From contig CAYLOP010000053.1 in NCBI GenBank assembly GCA_964385305.1, positions 1 through 18,583 on the forward strand: a stretch of 18,583 nt of DNA, written 5' to 3'. The notes below the pieces were generated by a model. It made no database searches. It had not been told where the DNA came from and saw nothing but the letters and a program-made list of their open reading frames with translations. This DNA is from CAYLOP01 sp964385305 (GTDB taxonomy: Bacteria > Chloroflexota > Anaerolineae > Anaerolineales > E44-bin32). Of the stretch, positions 6,773 through 14,226 are shown piece after piece; within the stretch, counting starts at the first letter, position 1, and the number at the start of each line of letters is the position of its first letter. A program made the position numbers and the translations under genes.

Positions 6773-6802
6773 AGTATAGCATAATCCTGGCTCAAGGGGC
6801 AA
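6773..6802 (-). promoter_or_regulatory. Candidate extended -10 promoter for the response regulator and kinase
   Basis: The minus strand shows TTGCCC (6802-6797), an 18-base spacer ending TGC, and TATACT (6778-6773). The TGn before TATACT makes an extended -10. The start would be about 20 bases before the regulator ATG. It overlaps the stop region of the preceding glycosyltransferase gene, so the pair can be expressed apart from the glycan block. Confidence 0.55.
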
Positions 6803-8285
6803 ACCCTGGAGAAATCCATCGGAACACTATCATATGCTCTCCGCCGGCGTCAATACTATACGGCGCGTCCGCCGTGAATACCGGTTGCGCCTCTCGAATG
6901 AGGTTGGGATACCACCCCGGGAATGTCATGAGATAATCAACGCCTTCTGCATCCATTAAATGAGCCAACGCTTGCTCATCATGTAGAATTGGGATCACGT
7001 TTGGCGATACCAAACCCGCTAAATCCAGCAGCCTATGCTCTCCAAAGTATCCTAAGGCACCGATATCGTGTGCGGCGACCAATGCGTCATCTTCTACATG
7101 TTCGGAAATCCAGCGTGCTGTTGTCACCATTTCGGTTTCAATGATAGCAACGTCTTTCGCATAAGCCCTGGCTCCAATCATCCAAAACCATGCCCCTATG
7201 ATCACCAGGCTAATCATCCAGACACGTTGGAATACCCACCGCCACCTGGATATCCCACCATCTTTATACCAGCGTAATAGTCCCTCCATCCCCAAGACAA
7301 AAACAACGGGGATCGTGGGCATCGCATAGCGCCCGTGCTGGTAGGTTGCAGGAAGTCGAAGGGCATACATCCCCAAATATGCTAGGACCCAAATGAGCGG
7401 AGCGAGCCTGCCCCATGTATGCTGTTGATAGATCGCAATCACTGCAACCACCATCCCGGGTAGCAGGACTGCCCCTAAACCTACAATAGGCAGCCTTATT
7501 TGGTCGATCACACGCGCGATAAGCGGGGACGCTCGTAGCACACCATACTCCGCCTGCTTTGCATAGAAAGTACTCGGCCACCACGCCCCAGAGATCACAC
7601 GATTGATAAGCAGATACGGTAGTATGAGGAGAAGAATCCCTGCAATGCACTTCGCTAACCATATAAGTAAGGTGCGGGGGTTCTCACGCTTTCGAAAGAG
7701 GAGTTGCCAACCCACAGGCAGAAGCAATGTAATACCGTCTGGGCGAACCCAGACACTCAGACCGAGAAGCAATCCGACAACCCATGCATTTGGGCGGGTT
7801 CCATCCATGACCTTCAGAACCAAGACGATGATTACCGCCAATGCAAGAATCTCCATACCCGACAGGGCAGCCCATACCAGGTGCCATTCGAAAACGAGAA
7901 GAAGCGCCGCCCATGGTGCCCATTCCCTGAGCGAAAACAACCGGATCGACAACCATTTCCCACATAGCCAGGCTACGCCTAGAAGCAATCCCCATCCTAA
8001 AGCATAACTCCACACTCTTGGATCGAAGCCCGCCAGGTAGCCCAGTGCGAGCGCACCAGTCCAGAGAGGAGATGTCGAGCCTGCACTCCATTCACCAGGC
8101 AGAAAAGCCCACTCCCCACGCACCGCTAGATTGCGCGCATACGTTTGATGAATCCAGGCGTCGTCTAAAGGAAAACCAAGCCCATAGGTGTGCCTGCTTA
8201 TCAGCAGTGCCCCGCCAACGGACAAGCACGTCAGGGTTATCAGTAAGATGAAGTGCCACTTTGCCTGGAAGTTCCTAACATTCAT
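6792..8285 (-). CDS. GT-C membrane glycosyltransferase, GT39/ArnT-like (497 residues)
   Basis: A multi-pass membrane protein with a first helix at about 11-30. A first outer loop follows, with FPLDDAWIHQTYARNLA (about 38-54) and GEWSAGSTSPLW (64-75). The paired Asp residues D41/D42 fit the catalytic acidic position of GT-C enzymes that use polyprenyl-phosphate sugars. Many hydrophobic helices follow, then an extracytoplasmic C-terminal part containing AAHDIGALGYFGEHRLLDLAGLVSP and ending in EHMIVFRW. The start at 8285 is chosen because its ATG overlaps the stop of the upstream gene as ATGA. A start at 8441 would add 52 Cys- and Arg-rich residues read over the upstream gene and is unlikely. 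It is the last gene of the glycan block. Sugar and acceptor cannot be told. Confidence 0.82.
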   Translation of the reverse strand: MNVRNFQAKWHFILLITLTCLSVGGALLISRHTYGLGFPLDDAWIHQTYARNLAVRGEWAFLPGEWSAGSTSPLWTGALALGYLAGFDPRVWSYALGWGLLLGVAWLCGKWLSIRLFSLREWAPWAALLLVFEWHLVWAALSGMEILALAVIIVLVLKVMDGTRPNAWVVGLLLGLSVWVRPDGITLLLPVGWQLLFRKRENPRTLLIWLAKCIAGILLLILPYLLINRVISGAWWPSTFYAKQAEYGVLRASPLIARVIDQIRLPIVGLGAVLLPGMVVAVIAIYQQHTWGRLAPLIWVLAYLGMYALRLPATYQHGRYAMPTIPVVFVLGMEGLLRWYKDGGISRWRWVFQRVWMISLVIIGAWFWMIGARAYAKDVAIIETEMVTTARWISEHVEDDALVAAHDIGALGYFGEHRLLDLAGLVSPNVIPILHDEQALAHLMDAEGVDYLMTFPGWYPNLIREAQPVFTADAPYSIDAGGEHMIVFRWISPGFAP

Positions 8286-9859
8286 CCAGGATCTGTCTCC
8301 TTTGAGATGATCTTGAATATCTCGATCGCACTGCCATCTTTTGCTTCCAAAACAGCGGCCAGATTCATCCACGCAGGTGTGATTTGTCGAGCATACAGGG
8401 CACATAATCCCGCTGGCCGGTTGAAATCCAGCACAACCCACGCAACATCGTAGCGATGTACGACCTGCTCAAGCGTCTCCAGTGATCCATCGGGTATGAC
8501 GACAGCTTGGACGCCCGTCGCCAAATAGAAACCAGGGGGATTATTGACGGCAACAAGATCCGGAGAGGGATCCAGGCTTCGTAAAGTCGCCCCAACCTCA
8601 CGGTAGTCTTGCATGCTCTTCTCCCACCTGGGCTCCTGGAGAGATGGTCCCATCACTTTATTCCAAAAAAGGTAGCCACTAAAAATCGCCGCTAAAACGA
8701 TCGCGCCACGGCTCAACACCACTTGACTGGAACCATCCTTCCAACCACGGCGAGCCCCAATCCAACCAATCGCTACCTCAAGGCCGGGAGGCGCCAGCGC
8801 CCAGAGGACCGGCATGGCTGCAACGCTGGAGTGAAAAAAACCACCGTAGGAGCCCGCGAACGGGAAGACGAAGCTCATCAAGCCTAATAGCAATACGAGG
8901 TAGAACGCCGTCAGACGGACGATCGCCTTCTGCCAGAAACGCTTTGCGCCGATGACCATTACAGGGGCGAGAAAGATCATTCCGTTCTCGGCGATGAGCC
9001 TTTGAAGGTTGACGCCCAACGCCAGGATCCTGGTACGAAGCAAATCCGCAATCCCCGCCTGCCACCAGCGCGCTGGCGTCAGTATATCTGCTGGATAGAC
9101 GAACAATTCATCATAGCTGAGGAGCCACAATGTACGCCCCGCAGCCGAAGGGAATAGCCGACCTGTGACGAAGAGGTTTCGGATGAACCAGGGGGACATA
9201 ATCACGACGTAGCCGCACACCAACCATAAGGTTCCTCTGAGCAAGTCCTTTCTCGACGAAGCGAGTGCGATCCAGGCCAACCCAAGAAGCAGCACGCCAT
9301 CGGCACGCGTCAGATGAGCCAATCCTGCAAGTACACCTGGAATGAGCCAGTATCTCAGATCCTCACGCCGCATGGTCTCGCTCGTCACCCACAAGACCAC
9401 CCCTCCAAGGAGCGCATATAAGCTGAAGGTATCCGTCGAGGTAAGGTAGGGAATATAGAAGCCGGAGAAAAGGGCGAAATAGCCTGCTTGAAATGCCCAA
9501 CGGGAGTTCTTGTGCAAGCGATAGGCAAGCATTGCCGTTAAGATCGGAATGACCGTCGTAAGCAATACAAAGGGCAATTGCGCCGCCCGGAAAGATTCTC
9601 CGAAGAGCGCCATTGGGCCGGCGGCAACAAGCGTGGTTAGCGGCATCCAGTAGAGATGGGATGGATGAGGTATCGCTTCTGGATCATCCAAATAATTCCA
9701 CAAGTAAGGCTCGGTCCACCCTTCCCCGTTTGCGACACGTTGAGCCGTGGTGAAGTAGTATTCAGAATCCATGTATCCTGGCACCCTGACCCACCAGGCA
9801 ACCACGAGGTTTACGAGAAGGCAAACGATAAAAAACCAGAATAAACGCTTTCCAGTCAT
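8282..9859 (-). CDS. GT-C membrane glycosyltransferase, GT39-like (525 residues)
   Basis: A multi-pass membrane protein with an N-terminal helix (about 6-22) followed by RVPGYMDSEYYFTTAQRVANG (25-45). D31 sits where GT-C enzymes carry the first catalytic acidic residue. HPSHLYWMPL (65-74) is typical of this bacterial subfamily. About ten further hydrophobic segments lead to a C-terminal outer domain (LVAVNNPPGFYLATGVQAVV; VHRYDVAWVVLDF). It shares its start with the stop of the LPG_synthase_TM gene (ATGA at 9859-9856) and its stop with the start of the next GT-C gene, so three genes are read as one coupled unit. The likely donor is a polyprenyl-phosphate sugar, known for the family rather than shown here. 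Confidence 0.82.
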   Translation of the reverse strand: MTGKRLFWFFIVCLLVNLVVAWWVRVPGYMDSEYYFTTAQRVANGEGWTEPYLWNYLDDPEAIPHPSHLYWMPLTTLVAAGPMALFGESFRAAQLPFVLLTTVIPILTAMLAYRLHKNSRWAFQAGYFALFSGFYIPYLTSTDTFSLYALLGGVVLWVTSETMRREDLRYWLIPGVLAGLAHLTRADGVLLLGLAWIALASSRKDLLRGTLWLVCGYVVIMSPWFIRNLFVTGRLFPSAAGRTLWLLSYDELFVYPADILTPARWWQAGIADLLRTRILALGVNLQRLIAENGMIFLAPVMVIGAKRFWQKAIVRLTAFYLVLLLGLMSFVFPFAGSYGGFFHSSVAAMPVLWALAPPGLEVAIGWIGARRGWKDGSSQVVLSRGAIVLAAIFSGYLFWNKVMGPSLQEPRWEKSMQDYREVGATLRSLDPSPDLVAVNNPPGFYLATGVQAVVIPDGSLETLEQVVHRYDVAWVVLDFNRPAGLCALYARQITPAWMNLAAVLEAKDGSAIEIFKIISKETDPG

Positions 9860-10878
9860 ACAACATCCTGATCAGAAGACCGCCCAAGGAGACTCAAAGG
9901 CACAGGCTTGACCATCCAGGCTATTGCACCCATCAATCCACCGGCGAGGTTAAAGGTGGCAAAAATCAGCAACGAATAACTAAGCGCCATTTCCCTTGCC
10001 ACGCCAAACAAGCCCAGATACGCAACGACGACAGCTTCGCGTGTCCCTAATCCCGAGATCGATATCGGCAGAAGCGCCACAAGGCTGCCAAGTGCAACCG
10101 TATTCATGCTTGAAATGTAACCAATTGGAATGGCCAACGCATGACCTATGACGTAGGCTTGAAAAAAGAATAGGGCGTATGCAAGAAGCGTCCACCCAGT
10201 ACTGGCTAAGAATCGTGGCCAGTGCATCATCAGGATCCCTTCTCGGATTTGTGTAATCCAGCCTGACGTGCCCAATAATTTCTCCCCAAACCTTCCTAAT
10301 CTTGCACCCACTTTGAGTATCCAACGATAGGACTTGGGATGCAATAAAAATCCCAATGCTACAGCCACAATGAGAGCGGGAATAGCGGCTAAGAAGACGC
10401 CCGCTTCAGTTTTTTGGGAAGAGAGAAGTGCCGCGCCCCCTACGAGGAGCAATATTACAAAATCGAAAAGTCGATCTACCAATACACTCGAAAACGCGAT
10501 ACCAGATTTTCCCTGACCCGCTTCTTGAACATAGAACGCTCGTACAAACTCGCCTAATCTACCAGGCGTGAGGAAGCCGATAAAAAGGCTCGAAAAATAG
10601 GCTAAGAACGCAGCCCCTAGTGACATGCTAATCCCCTGTGCTCTGAGAATACCTTGCCAGCGAAGGGTCTTAATCAAAATGAGTGGCAGAATCAAAACGA
10701 CCGCAGCAAAGACCTCCAGAAATTGAGCATGCCGTAAAATCTCCAGAATCTCAACGAAACCAATCCGTAAGAGCAAGTAGACTAAGAGAATTGGACCCAA
10801 GATTCGGAGCCACGAAATCCGACCTCGCGCGCGATTCTTGGGATTGCTCGATGAGAAATTCCTTTCTGCAAGTTTCAA
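9856..10878 (-). CDS. LPG_synthase_TM (UPF0104/YbhN-like) membrane protein, possible flippase
   Basis: A polytopic membrane protein of about 340 residues with roughly eight helices. Family hallmarks are FLTPGRLGEFVRAF (102-115), VDRLFDF (about 134-140) and LPISISGLGTREAVVV (about 270-285). This is the membrane part of MprF-like proteins without the aminoacyl-transfer domain. In glycan clusters such proteins are thought to move lipid carriers, though proof is limited. The start chosen is TTG at 10878, with GGGAGG six bases upstream. A GTG at 10905 would add nine residues but has a poor ribosome site. The stop overlaps the next gene by four bases (ATGA). A 93-base gap separates it from the methyltransferase, with no convincing promoter. 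Confidence 0.82.
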   Translation of the reverse strand: MKLAERNFSSSNPKNRARGRISWLRILGPILLVYLLLRIGFVEILEILRHAQFLEVFAAVVLILPLILIKTLRWQGILRAQGISMSLGAAFLAYFSSLFIGFLTPGRLGEFVRAFYVQEAGQGKSGIAFSSVLVDRLFDFVILLLVGGAALLSSQKTEAGVFLAAIPALIVAVALGFLLHPKSYRWILKVGARLGRFGEKLLGTSGWITQIREGILMMHWPRFLASTGWTLLAYALFFFQAYVIGHALAIPIGYISSMNTVALGSLVALLPISISGLGTREAVVVAYLGLFGVAREMALSYSLLIFATFNLAGGLMGAIAWMVKPVPLSLLGRSSDQDVV

Positions 10879-10971
10879 GCACGACCTCCCACCAATTCCC
10901 GCCACTTTTCTTTATACGGCTCCCGTAGACCTCCGGATGTGAAAAGCATCTCTGCGCTCTGGACGACCCAA

Positions 10972-11748
10972 TTATCGCCGAGCAACGATCACACGTCGCA
11001 GCCCGAGCAATGGCATCAAGGTGCGACGTGTGTGCGTTTCAATCCATTCTCCAAGCTTGACGAGCGCAGGTGGTCCACCCGGGATCAGGACGGTGGTCTC
11101 GACTCGCTCGATTGTGAAGCCGGCGTGTTTGACCATGTCCAGCAAGCGCCTGTAACGAATGAAGCGATGTGGACCTTCAGAATGGTGCCATTTCATGATA
11201 GCAGCAATCGCATGGACGGGCTCCCAAAGGACGTTCGGTGTCGTCAGGATCAATACCCCGCCAGTGCGAGTGACACGGCCCAATTCTGCAACGAGTTTTT
11301 CCGGTTCAGAGAAGTGCTCGACCGTCTCAAAGCAAAGCACTGCATCAAAGCCAGCATCTGCAAAGGGCAGATCGTAGTCCATTACAGGAACCCAAGTGAA
11401 CTGCGTGCAACCGATCTCTTGGAGATATCTTCGGCATATCGCTCCCATATTGAACGAAACATCTGCACAGATCGCCGAACCCACAAGCCCACGCTCGTAG
11501 AAAAAAGCTGTCCCGTTTCCGGTACGCGCACAAATATCCAACACATGCGATCCAGGTTTCAAAGAACTTAGGCGATGACCGTCGATAAACCTGCGGCGAT
11601 AGGAGTATGTCTGCTCGTTGATCTCATCATAATCCTCAGTTCTATCCCAATGCTGGCCAACTTCTTGGAAAGTCCACTCAGAATGGGTCCAATATCCAAT
11701 CTCCTCATATATGCGTTGGAAAAATCCACTTTCGTGTTCGTGATGCAT
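10972..11748 (-). CDS. Class I SAM-dependent methyltransferase (Methyltransf_11-like)
   Basis: A 258-residue soluble protein with a Rossmann methyltransferase core at about 66-180. Motif I reads HVLDICARTGNGT (68-80), a variant of the usual LDxGxGxG with Cys and Arg where two Gly are expected. The acidic end of strand 2 is D96 (ICADVSFN). MDYDLPFADAGFDAVLCFETVEHF (123-146) is the common post-II/IV pattern of Methyltransf_11. GGVLILTTPNV follows in the strand-5 region. The N-terminal 45 residues, rich in Trp, Glu and His, are not recognised. It begins 11 bases after the FrhB-family stop, with AGAGG before the ATG. In this setting it probably methylates a sugar or lipid-linked glycan, but the substrate is unknown. 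Confidence 0.88.
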   Translation of the reverse strand: MHHEHESGFFQRIYEEIGYWTHSEWTFQEVGQHWDRTEDYDEINEQTYSYRRRFIDGHRLSSLKPGSHVLDICARTGNGTAFFYERGLVGSAICADVSFNMGAICRRYLQEIGCTQFTWVPVMDYDLPFADAGFDAVLCFETVEHFSEPEKLVAELGRVTRTGGVLILTTPNVLWEPVHAIAAIMKWHHSEGPHRFIRYRRLLDMVKHAGFTIERVETTVLIPGGPPALVKLGEWIETHTRRTLMPLLGLRRVIVARR

Positions 11749-11759
11749 TTATGTCCTCT

Positions 11760-13205
11760 CTAGTCGGATTTTTCGAATTTCGTACCGTGCGCGTCGGAGC
11801 TGCCTTGCATGCCGAGCTTGTTTTCCACTTGTGCTGCCGAGGCATGTTGTATCCGAACATACGCTTGATCCTGGAGCCCCCTTCGTTTGGTAGGCTTTGA
11901 GAATCGCTTCCAACTCCTCCGCACTCGCTCGAAGATCATCCCCATCACATCGACAGGGAACCATTCGAGCATCCGTCTTGCCAGCCGGGTGCCAGCCAGA
12001 AGAAATGACCCCACAATGAGAACTTCAACCATTTTTCGAGCGATGGTGATCTTCTCCGGCGCGTAGCCGTACTCCGGCGACGCACGACCAACCATTCTCC
12101 TCAAGTCAGCCCGGATGAATGACCCTCGTTTTTTGAAATCAAGCATATGTCCATGCATCGTGAGCGCATCGCCAATCGTTAGCTCTTCAACATGCACCAA
12201 GCCCTGCTGCTGCATGGCATGTATCAGCCGCTCGCCCTTCTCGGTTCGTGTGACAGCGATCGAATATCCCTTGCCCTGATTTTCTAATTCAGGATGCCAA
12301 GCATCCCCAACCGAGAGATCCGTTAGCTCATTGGTAAAATCCACCGAGAGAAGCGTGCTTGTTGTGATAAAGAAAGGGATAAGGTAATTGTAGTAAAACT
12401 TCTTCGATTGAAGAACCCTTCCACTCCGTGTCACAATATGCAACGAACCTGGCCACTCCCCCTCGCGATAACGTAAGGACACAATATCTTCCAAGCCCTT
12501 AATGCCATGCGAGCGGAGATAACTCTCGATCGCACCAAGATACATCATGGTGCCAACGTAAGGACCAAGTACATAGTCTACTCTCAGCGCTCCGGGATGT
12601 TCGAGTTGCTGCAACCGTCGCAACGAGACGACCTGATCGGGAAGCCCGACATAGGCCAATCTTCCGTTAAAGGTGCTCATCTCCTCTAGAAGCGTGTTAA
12701 CCGGTGTCGGGATGTAGACACTCTGTCTGGCTTCGAGGACCTCTTCCACAGAGGTTGCGATGACCGGGGAAGACAACCAGGGCTCCGGCCACCCATGCTT
12801 CAGCACAATCGCGCCATCTACAATTCCCTCTTTAAGGAGATAAACCAGGGATTGTGTGATCAATCCACCGGAGGAAGCTCGTTCTCTCACCTCCGGTATT
12901 GTGGAATAGCCTAAGGATAATCCCCGGTAGCAGCCCATCAGCCAATTAGATGGGATTCTATCGAAATACCACGCACATAGCGCTGGGTAATCAACTCCTC
13001 GTCCGGGACATGCATCATAGGCTATTGGGTCAAGATAGACATCCCTTCCAAGGATCGGAGTTGGTAGGGGACCGCGAGGTGTTCGTTGCATCGAAAGTGT
13101 TCCGCGTGACAAACCGACACAAGTCCCGCAATGCGTGCAAAGGCCTGCATCGATCACATCCGCTTTCAAATGTTGGTAAATCTCAGCGCGCATGGAGGTC
13201 TGCAT
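11760..13205 (-). CDS. Divergent FrhB/FdhB-family (coenzyme F420 hydrogenase/dehydrogenase beta subunit-like) protein
   Basis: A 481-residue soluble protein. A short N-terminal iron-sulfur motif GLCTHCGTC (C23, C26, C29) and later ACPG (C66) could bind one [4Fe-4S] cluster. The FrhB_N signature RERASSGGLITQSLVYLLKE covers 107-126, and the FrhB_C region carries FTNELTDLSVGDAWHPE (290-306). Family Cys positions are changed: the usual GLPCQ is GLPDQ (187-191), GLFC is GPYV (214-217), and the Cys cluster before the ELxDxSVGDAW motif is absent. It is therefore unlikely to be a true F420 hydrogenase subunit. Relatives occur in polysaccharide loci with unproven roles. The C-terminal 80 residues are basic and unrecognised. 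It starts six bases after the GT2 gene and precedes the methyltransferase. Confidence 0.85.
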   Translation of the reverse strand: MQTSMRAEIYQHLKADVIDAGLCTHCGTCVGLSRGTLSMQRTPRGPLPTPILGRDVYLDPIAYDACPGRGVDYPALCAWYFDRIPSNWLMGCYRGLSLGYSTIPEVRERASSGGLITQSLVYLLKEGIVDGAIVLKHGWPEPWLSSPVIATSVEEVLEARQSVYIPTPVNTLLEEMSTFNGRLAYVGLPDQVVSLRRLQQLEHPGALRVDYVLGPYVGTMMYLGAIESYLRSHGIKGLEDIVSLRYREGEWPGSLHIVTRSGRVLQSKKFYYNYLIPFFITTSTLLSVDFTNELTDLSVGDAWHPELENQGKGYSIAVTRTEKGERLIHAMQQQGLVHVEELTIGDALTMHGHMLDFKKRGSFIRADLRRMVGRASPEYGYAPEKITIARKMVEVLIVGSFLLAGTRLARRMLEWFPVDVMGMIFERVRRSWKRFSKPTKRRGLQDQAYVRIQHASAAQVENKLGMQGSSDAHGTKFEKSD

Positions 13206-13211
13206 CCCTGC

Positions 13212-14186
13212 CTATCCACTACCGCTGTCTTCAGCCTTGTTAAAGTGGGGTAAACGCCGGTTCATCAACTCGGCCAGCAAGCCGAGAACGCCAATCTGCA
13301 CCGCTGACATCATGATCACGGCCGTGCTGGCATCTGCAAGACGCCCCAGCACGATCGCGCTCGTTGCTGCCCATGCCAACCCCACCAGCATGATCACGCC
13401 ACTTAATGGCAGGAATATTTTCAAGGGGGCAAAATAAAGCGCAATTCGAAGGACAAGCTGCAGAAAGTTGAACGTATCCCGAATAGGTCGAATCTTGGAG
13501 CTTCCGACACGTTCGTGGTAATCAATAGGGAGGTAATCCACCAGGTATCCATTGGTCAACATCGCCAAAGTAATTGTGGTTGTGAAAGAGAAACCATCTG
13601 GCAGCATCCCAAAGAAAGTCATTATGGCAGAACGTCTGAATATTCGTAACCCAGAGTTTAAATCAGGAATGGGTGCATCAGCGACAAACGTAGCTAATCT
13701 CCCAAGTATCCACTTTGCAGGTCGACGGAGAAATGGTATCGAGACATTCTCGCCAACTCGCGCGGCAACTACCATATCCAAGTTGCGTTCATGGATGGTT
13801 TCGACAAGTTCTGGGATGCGTTCATTGGGATAGGTGCCATCTGCATCTGTGATGACAATCAGATCATATCGAGAATGACGAACACCGGTTTTCAGCGCCG
13901 CGCCATAGCCTCTATTACGCGTATGCCTGAGCACACGTACACCCTCATACTTCTCGGCGACGACAGCTGTCTGGTCTTGTGAGCCATCATCGACAACAAC
14001 AATTTCGAAAGGCCTGCCTTTATCCCCCCGGATGTCGGCAAGTTGCTTCATGACAATGTCGATGCCATCTTGTTCGTTATAGGCGGGGATGACGATCGAC
14101 ACACCATCTTCCACCCGATTGGATTGAAGTTCTGGATTGGAAGGATTGGATTGCTCCTCGACGTTCATCTTCTCGCTCACTTTCAT
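13212..14186 (-). CDS. GT2 polyprenyl-phosphate glycosyltransferase (DPM1/GtrB/ArnC-like)
   Basis: A 324-residue enzyme. The GT-A domain covers about 28-235 with SIVIPAYNEQDG (30-41), VVVDDGSQDQT (63-73), NRGYGAALKTG (91-101) and the metal-binding DAD in VITDADGTYP (111-120). DLNSGLRIFRR (175-185) is typical of dolichol-phosphate-mannose-synthase-like enzymes. Two C-terminal membrane hairpins (about 249-280 and 286-308) match the GtrB-like subtype. The family moves a sugar from a nucleotide donor to polyprenyl phosphate on the cytoplasmic face, and the GT-C enzymes nearby would then use the product outside. The start is the ATG at 14186, 40 bases past the upstream gene. The longer frame to 14369 overlaps that gene and has no family similarity. 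An ATG at 14168 is an alternative. Confidence 0.92.
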   Translation of the reverse strand: MKVSEKMNVEEQSNPSNPELQSNRVEDGVSIVIPAYNEQDGIDIVMKQLADIRGDKGRPFEIVVVDDGSQDQTAVVAEKYEGVRVLRHTRNRGYGAALKTGVRHSRYDLIVITDADGTYPNERIPELVETIHERNLDMVVAARVGENVSIPFLRRPAKWILGRLATFVADAPIPDLNSGLRIFRRSAIMTFFGMLPDGFSFTTTITLAMLTNGYLVDYLPIDYHERVGSSKIRPIRDTFNFLQLVLRIALYFAPLKIFLPLSGVIMLVGLAWAATSAIVLGRLADASTAVIMMSAVQIGVLGLLAELMNRRLPHFNKAEDSGSG

Positions 14187-14226
14187 GACAATTCTACTAT
14201 TATGATGCCCACACCTTTTTGGATCT

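Noticed and set aside
6748..6819. N-terminal extension of the response regulator
   Set aside because: It would overlap the end of the upstream gene and cover the candidate promoter; the receiver fold starts at METIRIIIVDD.
8286..8441. N-terminal extension of the GT-C gene ending at 6792
   Set aside because: The extra 52 residues are Cys/Arg-rich, lie wholly within the upstream gene and have no family match; the ATGA overlap at 8285 is the better start.
10939..11571. 210-residue plus-strand reading frame
   Set aside because: It lies opposite the methyltransferase, whose motifs and neighbours are convincing; the plus-strand product has no recognisable family, membrane or repeat pattern.
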